Virus record (IMG/VR): IMGVR_UViG_3300005577_000042
Location: 1 to 53,126 of that record
Strand: one strand, 5' to 3'
Source: a virus
Length of the DNA stretch: 53,126 nucleotides
Of this stretch, positions 1 through 6,967 are shown in pieces. Positions within the stretch are counted from its first letter, which is position 1. The number at the start of each line of letters is the position of its first letter. The notes beneath the pieces were generated by a model. It was not told the DNA's origin, did no database searches, and saw nothing but the letters and a program-made list of their open reading frames with translations. Both the position numbers and the translations under genes were made by a program.

Positions 1-373
1 TACTCATTATACCAACCGGATTTTCGATAGCAATAAAGGCGCATTCCAAGTCTGTAAATACTTTAAAAAAGTCAATGCCTTGTTGCTGTTCTCCGCTTTC
101 TCTTTTCTTAGCAAAATGCCGTGAACCACTTACAGCAAGGTGCGTACAGGGCGGGAAAGCTATAATCATATCCCATTTCTTTACCCAATACGATACACCG
201 CCTTGTGTTTGAAATATACCGCCATTTAAAATAGGTATAACATCCCCTTTATAATGCCATTCCGGATGACCGCCAGAGCAATCTTCCAAATCGCATGAGA
301 ATGCCTCTATCCCTAATTTGCGAAACTCAATGCATACTGCCTGACTTTCCTCACAAGCGACAAGTACTTTCAT
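1..373 (-). CDS. DNA (cytosine-5) methyltransferase, partial (C-terminus beyond left edge)
   Basis: The minus-strand frame is open from an ATG at 373 to the window edge, about 124 residues. It begins MKVLVACEESQAVC, the usual start of phage Dcm-like methylases (SAM-binding motif I region), and has the motif IV catalytic loop as FPPCTHLAVSG. The cysteine of PPC is the family nucleophile that attacks C6 of cytosine. An ENP-type motif follows (AIENPVG). The likely role is to methylate phage DNA against host restriction. The start codon overlaps the stop of the small gene upstream (ATGA), so both are probably read from the promoter at 591-622. The target-recognition region is not visible, so specificity cannot be stated. 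Confidence 0.85.
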   Translation of the reverse strand, partial: MKVLVACEESQAVCIEFRKLGIEAFSCDLEDCSGGHPEWHYKGDVIPILNGGIFQTQGGVSYWVKKWDMIIAFPPCTHLAVSGSRHFAKKRESGEQQQGIDFFKVFTDLECAFIAIENPVGIMS

Positions 374-543
374 TTAAACTTGAAAAATAATTGCATTTCA
401 AATTCCTCGATGCCGCCATTTTGAATAGAATAATCTAATTCAAATTTGTGAGTTGCATCATTATAAGATAAAACTTCAACTGAATTATCTTCTCTTAAGA
501 GAACCTGTGTTGTTTGGCCTGTTTGTATTTTTGTAATTTTCAT
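370..543 (-). CDS. Small hypothetical protein (57 aa) upstream of methyltransferase
   Basis: It starts MKITKIQTGQ and reads to a TGA that overlaps the methyltransferase ATG, so the two are translationally coupled. A longer frame reaches a start at 621, but that start lies upstream of the promoter-like site at 591-622, whose transcript would begin near 584. The start at 543 is therefore preferred. A GGAGA lies about 10 nt before it. The composition is beta-rich and acidic toward the end. No family is recognised. Confidence 0.6.
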   Translation of the reverse strand: MKITKIQTGQTTQVLLREDNSVEVLSYNDATHKFELDYSIQNGGIEEFEMQLFFKFK

Positions 544-590
544 CTTGCTTGGTTTCTCCTTTCCCCCTCCAATCTTTCGGGGTGTGGGAA

Positions 591-622
591 CAAAGATAAA
601 GAGCATAAAGGGTATTTGCAAA
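591..622 (-). promoter_or_regulatory. Bacteroidota-type promoter for the leftward genes
   Basis: On the minus strand, TTTG (619-622), a 20-nt spacer and TATCTTTG (591-598) match the known primary-sigma consensus of Bacteroidota (TTTG-N19-TAnnTTTG). Expected transcription start is near 584, about 40 nt ahead of the start codon at 543. It lies back to back with the rightward promoter at 678-707. Confidence 0.75.
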
Positions 623-677
623 TTTATTTTGATATTTTTGAAATAACATAGAAATAATAAAATAATTCATTTTGCTA

Positions 678-707
678 TTGTTTATATGAAAATTAGTTGT
701 ACCTTTA
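678..707 (+). promoter_or_regulatory. Bacteroidota-type promoter for the rightward small-gene block
   Basis: TTG (678-680), a 19-nt spacer and TACCTTTA (700-707) resemble the TTTG/TAnnTTTG consensus. Transcription would start about 711-714, directly at the ATG at 715, so the first message may be leaderless. Confidence 0.6.
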
Positions 708-714
708 CATCGTT

Positions 715-891
715 ATGACAACGATAGAAAAAATAAACATAGAATACACAGAGGCTATGGAAGCTATGGTGAGAGGTGATAAGTTAACCGCCAATCAAAA
801 AGCGGTAATTAATATATACAATTCATTGCACGCTAAAAAGGCTGGCAATTCGGGTAAAAGAACATTAAAAAATCATAATAATAATTGGTAA
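715..891 (+). CDS. Small hypothetical protein (58 aa)
   Basis: First gene of the rightward block. The ATG at 715 is used because an in-frame TTG at 697 lies inside the promoter. The protein begins MTTIEKINIEYTEAME and ends in a basic, asparagine-rich tail. The first 40 residues look helical. The next gene starts 1 nt after its stop. No family is recognised. First position after a strong promoter suggests early expression (inference). Confidence 0.6.
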   Translation: MTTIEKINIEYTEAMEAMVRGDKLTANQKAVINIYNSLHAKKAGNSGKRTLKNHNNNW

Positions 892-892
892 C

Positions 893-1063
893 ATGGCAGA
901 CGAAATAGTAAAATTACCATCATTCCCGGTTTATCTTCCGCAAGATAAATATGATAAGTTTAAAGAACTTTGCAAGGCTAAGCGTATGCCTATGACTAAG
1001 ATAGCTGAACAAGAGATTGATAAGTTTATTGCAAGGGAATCGGCAAAAGAACGCACCCTATAA
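893..1063 (+). CDS. Ribbon-helix-helix-like small protein (56 aa)
   Basis: A beta strand (VKLPSFPVYLP) is followed by two helices (QDKYDKFKELCKAKRM; MTKIAEQEIDKFIAR). This strand-helix-turn-helix order is that of CopG/Arc-type ribbon-helix-helix DNA-binding proteins, which act as dimeric repressors or plasmid and phage regulators. It starts 1 nt after the preceding stop codon, so the pair is probably co-translated. A role as an early transcription regulator is inference from fold and position. It could also be a small anti-host protein with the same outline. Confidence 0.55.
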   Translation: MADEIVKLPSFPVYLPQDKYDKFKELCKAKRMPMTKIAEQEIDKFIARESAKERTL

Positions 1064-1101
1064 CTTTTAACCCGCACCGCGTAACCATTAAAAATAAACA
1101 T

Positions 1102-1491
1102 ATGAAGCAAGGAATTATCTATTCCATATCATGCCCTATACATAAAAACATTTTTTATGTCGGTCAGACAATGAACCTTGAAAAGAGAATAAAATATTAT
1201 TTTCATGAGGTTTCGCCAAAAAGCACCCCGGCTGAATTGTATGTGAAAAAGATTAATGAAGCTGGGAATAAGCCGGTATTTACAATACACACAAGATGCG
1301 AAGAGGCTGAACTCAATATGCATGAATACGGGCTTATAAAAGAATGCATCGATAAAGGCTTATTATTACTTAACTGGAAAGGCAACAATAGGGATAATTA
1401 TAATTCTGCTCGCGAATTTTATTTGGGCGTATCAGTGCCGGAAATAAATGACAAAGTTGATATTGTAGACTTAACCGCTATCGCATCATGA
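1102..1491 (+). CDS. GIY-YIG nuclease superfamily protein (129 aa)
   Basis: The N-terminus carries GIIYSISCP and, 15 residues on, FYVGQTMNLEKRI. These correspond to the GIY and YIG strands and the conserved arginine of GIY-YIG nucleases. A later helix with glutamate (MHEYGLIKE) is placed like the catalytic metal-binding Glu, followed by LLLNWKGN, which resembles the usual asparagine-containing end of the domain. The family cleaves DNA with one divalent metal ion, as in homing endonucleases, UvrC and small stand-alone nucleases. No extra DNA-binding domain is seen and the length is that of a single domain. Its stop overlaps the start of the lipoprotein gene. It may be a free-standing homing nuclease or a host-DNA-directed enzyme; which is not decidable here. 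Confidence 0.75.
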   Translation: MKQGIIYSISCPIHKNIFYVGQTMNLEKRIKYYFHEVSPKSTPAELYVKKINEAGNKPVFTIHTRCEEAELNMHEYGLIKECIDKGLLLLNWKGNNRDNYNSAREFYLGVSVPEINDKVDIVDLTAIAS

Positions 1492-1721
1492 GAAAGTTTA
1501 GCCCCACCCAAACCGCCTGTCTCCTCGCCATTTTGATAATTTTGGGGATTGGGTGTGAGAGGCAACAGGCCGAAAGCCAAAAGATAGGACATGTCATACC
1601 AGTCAGCCCATACGTCAAACAATTGGATGAAGCACTTGAAAGAGATGTGCAGATCAGAGGTAGTGTAGCCGATACGATTCAGTCCATTGGGGAACATTCG
1701 GAACTACAGCCGGGGTATTAA
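1488..1721 (+). CDS. Small predicted lipoprotein (77 aa)
   Basis: The N-terminus is MRKFSPTQ followed by a hydrophobic stretch and LGIGC, a good lipobox with the cysteine at residue 23, so signal peptidase II processing and lipid anchoring are expected. The mature part of about 55 residues is polar and helical with no recognised domain. It overlaps the GIY-YIG gene by 4 nt (ATGA). Phage lipoproteins of this size can block superinfection or serve as outer-membrane spanins. It lies far from the lysis genes and in an apparently early block, which favours the first reading, but this is inference. Confidence 0.65.
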   Translation: MRKFSPTQTACLLAILIILGIGCERQQAESQKIGHVIPVSPYVKQLDEALERDVQIRGSVADTIQSIGEHSELQPGY

Positions 1722-1741
1722 TAGAAACTAAACTTAAGAAA

Positions 1742-1930
1742 ATGAAAACAGTAAAATTACCTCGCAAATTGAAGAAAGGCTTAAAGTCTGCATTATTGAA
1801 AATTTCATATCCGGGATGGCTCTCGAAAGAAATAGCTATTTGTGGAATATCAACAGAAGCAAGGTTTTTAAAAAGAAAATCTATCGCCAAATTTAAAGGA
1901 GTCGCATTAACGGCCCATAAAACGCTTTAA
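1742..1930 (+). CDS. Small basic hypothetical protein (62 aa)
   Basis: Lysine-rich from the start (MKTVKLPRKLKKGLKSALLK), with two short hydrophobic stretches and a predicted pI well above 9. It sits 20 nt after the lipoprotein gene in the same direction. The basic charge would suit nucleic-acid or membrane binding, but no family is recognised. Confidence 0.5.
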   Translation: MKTVKLPRKLKKGLKSALLKISYPGWLSKEIAICGISTEARFLKRKSIAKFKGVALTAHKTL

Positions 1931-1988
1931 TCACCCTATCCCCCTCTGATCTAATAGGTTTTGGATGGGTTAAAATGGATAAAGAAGT

Positions 1989-2324
1989 ATGAAAGACAAA
2001 ATCGATACATATTACGATAAGAGCGGGTGGGAAATCCGAAATGGTGACATCCTTAAAGTTCCTCATTTCAGAAGCCGAAAGCGCAATTACTATATGTGGA
2101 AGATAGCCTATTTGCTACCTGATTGGGGATGGGTTGCTATTCATTCAGGAACTTCATTTGACCCTGCTAAAATAATATTAGGCAAGCAATCATATAATCT
2201 TAGGGCGGCGTCTGACGAAAATGGGTATTGCAGCGATACTGAAATTATAAGCCGTGATATATGTTTCCCCGGCAATGCCAATGAACCTAAACGTAAGAGA
2301 TTATTAACCCCAACAAACAAGTAA
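1989..2324 (+). CDS. Hypothetical protein (111 aa)
   Basis: Begins MKDKIDTYYDKSGWEIRNGDILK. The WEIRNGDILKVPHF stretch recalls small YopX-like or SH3-like beta-barrel phage proteins, but the match is too weak for a call. Aromatic-rich middle (YYMWKIAYLLPDWGWVAIH) and basic tail. It is part of the rightward block; the next small gene starts 8 nt downstream. Confidence 0.6.
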   Translation: MKDKIDTYYDKSGWEIRNGDILKVPHFRSRKRNYYMWKIAYLLPDWGWVAIHSGTSFDPAKIILGKQSYNLRAASDENGYCSDTEIISRDICFPGNANEPKRKRLLTPTNK

Positions 2325-2332
2325 GTAAACCA

Positions 2333-2506
2333 ATGGCGTATAAAAATAAAGCGAAGCAGAAAAAGCACATTCAAGATTTAAAATCTATTGGGAGGCGTAA
2401 GGATAATGAAATACGAAGGCACTATCAAAAAATGATGGCAAGTCTGCCAAATACCTTATCAACCAATGAAAAAGAAGAAATTCTAAAAAGACGCGGACAA
2501 ATTTAA
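2333..2506 (+). CDS. Small basic helical protein (57 aa)
   Basis: Open from ATG at 2333 to TAA at 2506. The sequence is almost wholly charged and helical, starting MAYKNKAKQKKHIQDL and ending EEILKRRGQI. Spacing is tight: 8 nt after the previous stop and 11 nt before the next start. No family is recognised; nucleic-acid binding is possible from charge alone. Confidence 0.5.
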   Translation: MAYKNKAKQKKHIQDLKSIGRRKDNEIRRHYQKMMASLPNTLSTNEKEEILKRRGQI

Positions 2507-2517
2507 TTGATTAAGCC

Positions 2518-3015
2518 ATGAAACCAACCCCAATTACAGTAACCAACTACATGGGAAGACCGGTAAATCCACATCCTAAATGGTTTCAGGGTCAAAACGG
2601 ATTACCTATTAGTCAAAGTGGTATTTGGGAAATGTTTGAATCAGAAATTAAGTGTCATTTCTGCCCCTCACTCGCCAACACCGAACCAGGTAAAACTATT
2701 TTAGCTTATCTGCAATGGCAATTTTGGGCACCTAATAGCCTATATCCTGAATGGGAAGATTGTGATCCAAACGAAACTTGGCGTGAGGAATGGTGCAGAG
2801 GCAACGGCTGTAAAACCCGCCAAATATGGGTACCAATAGTCGAGCAGAAAGAGGGGGAGGGGAAGCCGGATTTTATTTTAGGCGAAGAAATTACGTTTTC
2901 ACAATTTGAAGGCCATGTTATAATATACTACAATGGGCAAGAAATCTTTACAATGGATCAGACTGAAATTAACGACCTTGTCAAATACTTATCTTCCCTC
3001 ACCACCAATAACTGA
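2518..3015 (+). CDS. Hypothetical protein (165 aa), cysteine-containing
   Basis: Has CHFCPS in the middle and CRGNGC about 45 residues later. The four cysteines could form a zinc site. Tryptophan content is high (PKWFQ, GIWEMF, WQFWAP, EWEDC, TWREEWC). The C-terminal third looks like a separate small beta domain. No family is recognised. It lies in the same direction as its neighbours with 11 and 6 nt gaps. Confidence 0.6.
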   Translation: MKPTPITVTNYMGRPVNPHPKWFQGQNGLPISQSGIWEMFESEIKCHFCPSLANTEPGKTILAYLQWQFWAPNSLYPEWEDCDPNETWREEWCRGNGCKTRQIWVPIVEQKEGEGKPDFILGEEITFSQFEGHVIIYYNGQEIFTMDQTEINDLVKYLSSLTTNN

Positions 3016-3021
3016 GAAATA

Positions 3022-3276
3022 ATGGAAATAATAATCGAAGGTCACAAGGTTGACACAAAAGATATTTGGGATGTGTCGTTGGAGAAGCATAGTAGAAGTG
3101 TTAGTGTTGTAGTACGAATTACCGGTAAACCCGATGTGGTAATACGTCGGACTATTCCATACGAAACATACCCAAGTGAATTTGCAGAAATCTACGCACC
3201 TTACGAAAAACTTTATAAATCGATCAAAGAAAAGTGGGACGCCGATAAATCAAATGTCCCAGTATTTAAACTTTAA
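3022..3276 (+). CDS. Hypothetical protein (84 aa)
   Basis: Begins MEIIIEGHKVDTKDIWDV and alternates beta strands with a C-terminal helix; acidic and soluble. It starts 6 nt after the previous stop. No family is recognised. Confidence 0.6.
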   Translation: MEIIIEGHKVDTKDIWDVSLEKHSRSVSVVVRITGKPDVVIRRTIPYETYPSEFAEIYAPYEKLYKSIKEKWDADKSNVPVFKL

Positions 3277-3291
3277 CCCCCACCCCATAAC

Positions 3292-3690
3292 ATGGAAAAG
3301 AAACAAAGCGAAATAAAAACCGCACAACAGGTTTTAGATGAAAAAGACCTTCATTGGACTTATGCCCCCAATGGAGATTACACACAACCAATGGTACACG
3401 ATTGCGATTGTAGATTTTGCGAGGTAGAGGATAGGGTATTGGAGGCTATGGAAGAATACGCACAACAATTTGACCGCGAGTCCCCACCAGTAATGCCAAA
3501 GCATGCAGGCAACAGATTTGAAATTGAAAATTCAGGTAGGCCATTTCTTGCATTTGAGACGGAGGCACATATTGTTGATGACCAAAATCCGGGATGTACT
3601 ATTATAGTTAAATCGGGTTACTCGACACTTGAAGAAACCTACGAATACGCTAACAAAATATTAAAAATATTGAACGATGGCAGTCTTTAG
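3292..3690 (+). CDS. Hypothetical protein (132 aa) with Cys cluster
   Basis: Residues about 37-45 read HDCDCRFCEVED, a compact cysteine/histidine cluster that could bind a metal. The helices before and after are acidic. The last 14 nt overlap the start of the next gene in another frame, which suggests coupled translation. No family is recognised. Confidence 0.6.
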   Translation: MEKKQSEIKTAQQVLDEKDLHWTYAPNGDYTQPMVHDCDCRFCEVEDRVLEAMEEYAQQFDRESPPVMPKHAGNRFEIENSGRPFLAFETEAHIVDDQNPGCTIIVKSGYSTLEETYEYANKILKILNDGSL

Positions 3691-4108
3691 AACAGCACCG
3701 AAATGCCCTAAATGTGGCAAAGAATACAGCGGCGTATATCGTAACAACGATGGTTCATTTATTGGCGACGACTTCGTTAAATGGGATATTGAAGGACACG
3801 TTTGCGAAAAAGAGTCCACACCAGTAACAGGTACGGCAGAGGAAATAACCATGTGTGTTATGGGATGCAGACATTTCACAGGGGGAGAAATAAAACATGA
3901 TAAAAATTGCCCACATTATCCTGATAGTTTAAGTCTAAAATTAGATGTAATGGAATCATATGTAGAAAGGTTGACTAAGGCACTGGGATGGGCAAGAACT
4001 GGCTATGTTAATTTAGTTGACCTTGGCATACTTGATTTCAAATACTGCGAAGACGCTAATAGAATGATTGATAGAATTGATAACGTCCTAAACAGTATTA
4101 AAAAGTAG
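3677..4108 (+). CDS. Zinc-ribbon-like hypothetical protein (143 aa)
   Basis: The N-terminus has CPKCGKEYSG with a later HVCEK, a zinc-ribbon outline. A second group follows (CVMGCRHFTGG...KNCPHYP). The C-terminal 60 residues are helical. The ATG at 3677 lies inside the preceding gene; later in-frame ATGs would remove the first CxxC, so the early start is kept. A role as a nucleic-acid-binding accessory protein is a guess from the zinc motifs. Confidence 0.6.
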   Translation: MAVFRTAPKCPKCGKEYSGVYRNNDGSFIGDDFVKWDIEGHVCEKESTPVTGTAEEITMCVMGCRHFTGGEIKHDKNCPHYPDSLSLKLDVMESYVERLTKALGWARTGYVNLVDLGILDFKYCEDANRMIDRIDNVLNSIKK

Positions 4109-4113
4109 AAAGA

Positions 4114-4323
4114 ATGAAAATATGCAAAGCCTTTAAAATATTCCTCTACCTACTCCATTCCGACCAATGGTATATCGTTGCAGAGGATAAATATAAGAGA
4201 AATCATACTGTAGAGTGCAGTATAAATATTGGCAGTTTGGCTAAATTTGTTAATGACAGTATTGATGATGCTATAGGTCAAGACGAAATATTACAAGAAG
4301 TAAAAGATTTATTAAATTTATAA
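4114..4323 (+). CDS. Hypothetical protein (69 aa)
   Basis: Begins MKICKAFKIFLYLLHSDQWYIV, a mixed beta-type sequence without a clear membrane segment, and ends in an acidic helix. The TAA shares its A with the ATG of the next gene (TAATG), a typical coupled arrangement. No family is recognised. Confidence 0.6.
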   Translation: MKICKAFKIFLYLLHSDQWYIVAEDKYKRNHTVECSINIGSLAKFVNDSIDDAIGQDEILQEVKDLLNL

Positions 4324-4607
4324 TGAAGAAAATCTACATAACACTCGCTCTGGCTTTTGCAGCATTGGCCGGATTTGCGCAAACAACGAAAAAGGACACC
4401 GTCACGTACAAGCTAACTGAGTCCCAAATTATCCAAATCAGTCAATTGCTATCCTTTGGCGAGGTCGCTGCAGGTAATTCGGACAAGATTAGCACAAAGG
4501 ATTACAACGCTTATCACGCGGCTGTTTTGCACATGGATTCTGTACTTCGCGCTCAGTGGGCTAAATTTCATCTGGTTAAGGAGCAACCAAAAAAACAAAC
4601 AAATTAA
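4323..4607 (+). CDS. Small secreted protein (94 aa) with Sec signal peptide
   Basis: The first 20 residues (MKKIYITLALAFAALAGFAQ) are a classic Bacteroidota signal peptide with likely cleavage before or after AQ. The mature part is about 75 residues, helical and basic at the end (PKKQTN). There is no lipobox, so a periplasmic or envelope location is expected. Together with the lipoprotein at 1488-1721 it suggests this block alters the host envelope (inference). Confidence 0.65.
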   Translation: MKKIYITLALAFAALAGFAQTTKKDTVTYKLTESQIIQISQLLSFGEVAAGNSDKISTKDYNAYHAAVLHMDSVLRAQWAKFHLVKEQPKKQTN

Positions 4608-4612
4608 AAATC

Positions 4613-4852
4613 ATGTTCAAGCTTAGAAAATTACGCGCAGACAAGCACTTTGCCATTGTTGATTTCAGCGGCCCCTTTACCATATTACCTGGTTACATAA
4701 TCGAATATATGGGAGTATTCTATGAATGTAAGTTTGTTATCATTCATACGCAGGATCACATCCCATACAATAATAAAGCACCGGTAATGACTGATGAACA
4801 AATACAAGAATCATTGCCTGAACTTATCGTGGAAAGTTTCCCCCTAATCTAA
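4613..4852 (+). CDS. Hypothetical protein (79 aa)
   Basis: Begins MFKLRKLRADKHFAIVDFSG, with mixed beta strands and an acidic C-terminal helix. It follows the secreted protein gene by 5 nt. No family is recognised. Confidence 0.55.
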   Translation: MFKLRKLRADKHFAIVDFSGPFTILPGYIIEYMGVFYECKFVIIHTQDHIPYNNKAPVMTDEQIQESLPELIVESFPLI

Positions 4853-4860
4853 ATTAATCA

Positions 4861-4868
4861 TACTTTTA
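4861..4868 (+). promoter_or_regulatory. Possible promoter -7 box
   Basis: TACTTTTA matches TAnnTTTG at seven of eight positions and lies 24 nt before the start at 4893. No clear TTTG is found 19-20 nt upstream, so support is modest. It would give the last gene of the block its own expression. Confidence 0.35.
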
Positions 4869-4892
4869 CATAAACAAATTAAAATCAAGACA

Positions 4893-5387
4893 ATGAGCAA
4901 CAACCCCTTTCAAGACATCGGAAAATTCCTGTCAAACTTATTTCAAAAAATATTTGCCTGGATCACGGCAGCGGAGCATGTACTTAGCCCGATTATCGCC
5001 ATTGCAGAAACGCTGTTAAACGCCCTTAAGGACTTCGACAGTTCGGTTGTAGGCCAAACAGTAGAAGGTATTATCGAAGCGTATATACCGGCTTCTACGG
5101 GGCTTATAAATGCGTTTAAATTACAGCTACCGATTTGGCTTATTGATTTAGGATGGATTAAGAACGAAGCAGGCAAGACACTTGATGAACAATGGCAGGA
5201 CGCATTAAATTATATATCAACTATTCAAGACCCGAAAGTTAAGGCGGTTCAATTGGCTTCATTAAAAGCATTGTTCATGCATTTCTTTGGAACTAATACC
5301 GGAGCGTTGGTTAATGGCAAGCAGTTAACAATTCAGCAAATGATTGTGTTAAGTCCGCCGACCCACGATGCGGATATAGTGGCATAA
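4893..5387 (+). CDS. Hypothetical protein (164 aa), last gene of the rightward block
   Basis: The N-terminal half is a series of amphipathic to hydrophobic helices (FLSNLFQKIFAWITAAEHVLSPIIAIAETLLNAL). No segment is hydrophobic enough to be a sure membrane span. The C-terminal half is soluble. It ends 75 nt before the intrinsic terminator at 5463-5490. No family is recognised. Because it directly faces the holin/lysozyme genes it could be lysis- or membrane-related, but this is only position. Confidence 0.6.
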   Translation: MSNNPFQDIGKFLSNLFQKIFAWITAAEHVLSPIIAIAETLLNALKDFDSSVVGQTVEGIIEAYIPASTGLINAFKLQLPIWLIDLGWIKNEAGKTLDEQWQDALNYISTIQDPKVKAVQLASLKALFMHFFGTNTGALVNGKQLTIQQMIVLSPPTHDADIVA

Positions 5388-5462
5388 GAACTAGGTGCTG
5401 GATCGGGAAATGACTAGTGTTTGACGACTCCATAAAAGTACCATCCATGCCTTCTTTTTCAG

Positions 5463-5490
5463 AACCGGACTAATCATCCGGTTTTTTTAT
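5463..5490 (+). terminator. Intrinsic terminator of the rightward block
   Basis: AACCGGA (5463-5469) and TCCGGTT (5477-5483) form a 7-bp stem with a 7-nt loop, followed by a run of T. It lies between convergent transcription units and its U-tract is on the plus strand only. The preceding 75 nt (5388-5462) hold no gene that I can see. Confidence 0.85.
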
Positions 5491-5798
5491 TCCACTTTGT
5501 TAATCGGATTTTCAGGCTGCGGAGTGACATTAACCGTTGGATTGTCTCCTGTAACCGATGGATTGCCTAAGTTAGCCGTCATAGCATCATCTTTTTTAGA
5601 ACTGCCAGATGATGAACCGAACCAATAGCTTAATACCTGACCATTAGCTGCAACCACCGCTATTAATATCTGAGGGTCTGGTTTAACTGATGTTATGAAG
5701 CATACAAAGAAGTATGAGAATGTCAGAACTATAACCAATACTGATAGGATTGATTTGATATTGGCCGATAGCCATGATTGTGAGGGCTGTGGGTTCAT
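5487..5798 (-). CDS. Holin-like membrane protein (103 aa)
   Basis: Short polar N-terminus, then two hydrophobic segments at about residues 16-38 and 43-60. The second ends in YWFGSSSGSSKKD, a motif very common at the end of the last membrane helix in phage holins of the Holin-3/LLH type. A proline- and asparagine-rich soluble tail follows. Holins permeabilise the inner membrane to time lysis. Its ATG overlaps the stop of the lysozyme gene upstream (ATGA), the usual holin/endolysin pairing. Order is endolysin then holin. Confidence 0.8.
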   Translation of the reverse strand: MNPQPSQSWLSANIKSILSVLVIVLTFSYFFVCFITSVKPDPQILIAVVAANGQVLSYWFGSSSGSSKKDDAMTANLGNPSVTGDNPTVNVTPQPENPINKVE

Positions 5799-6433
5799 GT
5801 TGTTATGTTTGCTAAAGAGTTAAGTTCAGCTAATGTACCATTAAACAAATCCATATCCAAATCGCCCCCAGTAAGCTCGCCTGATATTTTACCGTATTGA
5901 CTATTCTGCCAAAATTGGAACGAGTTATATCCTACAGGCAATCCCGGTGGTGAAGATTGATAAGACGCTAACCATAATCCGTTATCAGGCCATGAATGAT
6001 TATTCAAATATTCAGCGAAAAAGTTCTTGTAACTATAAATAACTGGTTTTCGACCTGTCTTGGTTTCAACAATCTCTAACCACGCTGATATAAGGTCTAT
6101 AAACGCTTGTTTGTCTTTGGTAATGTTGGCATTCAGATAAGCAGGAACTTGGTCTTCTACGTCAATAAAAGGTGGTAAACAGCCCGGTTTAGAGAAGTCA
6201 ATACCTCGAGATAGAAAATTATCTGCTTGCGATTGTGCGGTATCGGTTGCTGTCAAGAAATGATACGCGCCTCTGATTAGTGAAGTGCCTTTAAGATGCT
6301 GCCAATAATTATTGAATTGTGGGTCTTTAAATGTAGCGCCTTGAGTTGCCTTACAGATGACGAACTTAATATCAGGGCTTATATGTGTCCAGTTAATGTC
6401 ATTATTATGGGAACAATCGAATCCGCGTATCAT
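5795..6433 (-). CDS. Endolysin, glycoside hydrolase family 25 (lysozyme, 212 aa)
   Basis: Full-length single GH25 domain. Family motifs in order: GFDCSHNNDINW near the start (first catalytic-site Asp), KATQGATFKDPQF, RGAYHFL, QADNFL, then PPFIDVED with the DxE pair that holds the catalytic acid, and PVIYSYKNFF. The enzyme cuts the beta-1,4 bond between N-acetylmuramic acid and N-acetylglucosamine. It has no signal peptide and no wall-binding domain, so release depends on the holin encoded next to it. It overlaps genes on both sides by 4 nt. Confidence 0.95.
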   Translation of the reverse strand: MIRGFDCSHNNDINWTHISPDIKFVICKATQGATFKDPQFNNYWQHLKGTSLIRGAYHFLTATDTAQSQADNFLSRGIDFSKPGCLPPFIDVEDQVPAYLNANITKDKQAFIDLISAWLEIVETKTGRKPVIYSYKNFFAEYLNNHSWPDNGLWLASYQSSPPGLPVGYNSFQFWQNSQYGKISGELTGGDLDMDLFNGTLAELNSLANITT

Positions 6434-6615
6434 TTATTATAGCTTAAGGTTACAGTTTCTTTAGTCCCGTCTTTATGGGTATAGATTTGAGTGATATATG
6501 TTATCCCACCAGTTGTCTTAGTTTCCATCGTGGCAACATCTACAATGGGATTAGGATTTAATGTCTGATCATGCACGAGATCCCCATTGGCCAATGTTAC
6601 CCATCCACGTATCAT
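6430..6615 (-). CDS. Small hypothetical protein (61 aa) upstream of endolysin
   Basis: Begins MIRGWVTLANGDLVHD, beta-rich, with threonine-rich strands, no signal peptide and no membrane segment. Overlaps the endolysin start by 4 nt and the preceding micro-gene by 4 nt. No family is recognised. Confidence 0.6.
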   Translation of the reverse strand: MIRGWVTLANGDLVHDQTLNPNPIVDVATMETKTTGGITYITQIYTHKDGTKETVTLSYNK

Positions 6616-6704
6616 CTCCTCCCCTGCCTTTCATCCAACTCCATGCAGAGGCCAGTCAAGAAAATGAACAAGGCAAATGCAATAAGGAAAAGTGTGAGTA
6701 CCAT
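6612..6704 (-). CDS. Micro-protein with one membrane segment (30 aa)
   Basis: Reads MVLTLFLIAFALFIFLTGLC followed by the polar tail MELDERQGRR. An almost uninterrupted hydrophobic helix of about 20 residues with a short charged cytoplasmic-type tail is seen. Its TGA overlaps the next ATG (ATGA) and its ATG comes 1 nt after the previous stop, so it lies in a chain of coupled genes. Possible roles are a lysis accessory, pinholin or antiholin; nothing proves translation. Confidence 0.5.
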   Translation of the reverse strand: MVLTLFLIAFALFIFLTGLCMELDERQGRR

Positions 6705-6705
6705 G

Positions 6706-6819
6706 TCAATCAGTATTGTTTTTGAAACTCTTCTTCGGCATCACGACCCATTTACCATTGAACTTATAGGCTTTATACTTCTGCCTGTCTTTTGGCGATA
6801 TGTAGGGCTTGGCGCTCAT
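6706..6819 (-). CDS. Basic micro-protein (37 aa)
   Basis: Begins MSAKPYISPKDRQKYKAYKF and ends MPKKSFKNNTD; strongly basic and soluble. It lies 13 nt after the membrane peptide upstream and its stop is 1 nt before the next ATG. No family is recognised. The regular packing of start and stop codons is the main evidence that it is a gene. Confidence 0.45.
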   Translation of the reverse strand: MSAKPYISPKDRQKYKAYKFNGKWVVMPKKSFKNNTD

Positions 6820-6832
6820 TACTTAAAGTTAC

Positions 6833-6967
6833 CTATTCCATCCCATAATTCCAAACACTCAACATCTTATCGCCAATCAGTATGAAAAGGCAGAGGATAA
6901 CTAAGCAGAACAGTAGCCATAGGAATGGATTAGGGGGGAGGTGAAAGCGGAGGTATTGATTATTCAT
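6833..6967 (-). CDS. Micro-protein with one membrane segment (44 aa)
   Basis: Polar N-terminus (MNNQYLRFHLPPNP), one hydrophobic helix (FLWLLFCLVILCLFILIG) and a short tail. The ATG overlaps the stop of the upstream gene (ATGA), which fixes the start. Topology is most simply N-in, one span. Position two genes upstream of endolysin and holin suggests a lysis accessory, but no family is recognised. Confidence 0.5.
   Translation of the reverse strand: MNNQYLRFHLPPNPFLWLLFCLVILCLFILIGDKMLSVWNYGME

Noticed and set aside
370-621. Longer 83-codon reading of the small gene before the methyltransferase
   Set aside because: The extra N-terminus lies across the promoter at 591-622, upstream of the expected transcription start.
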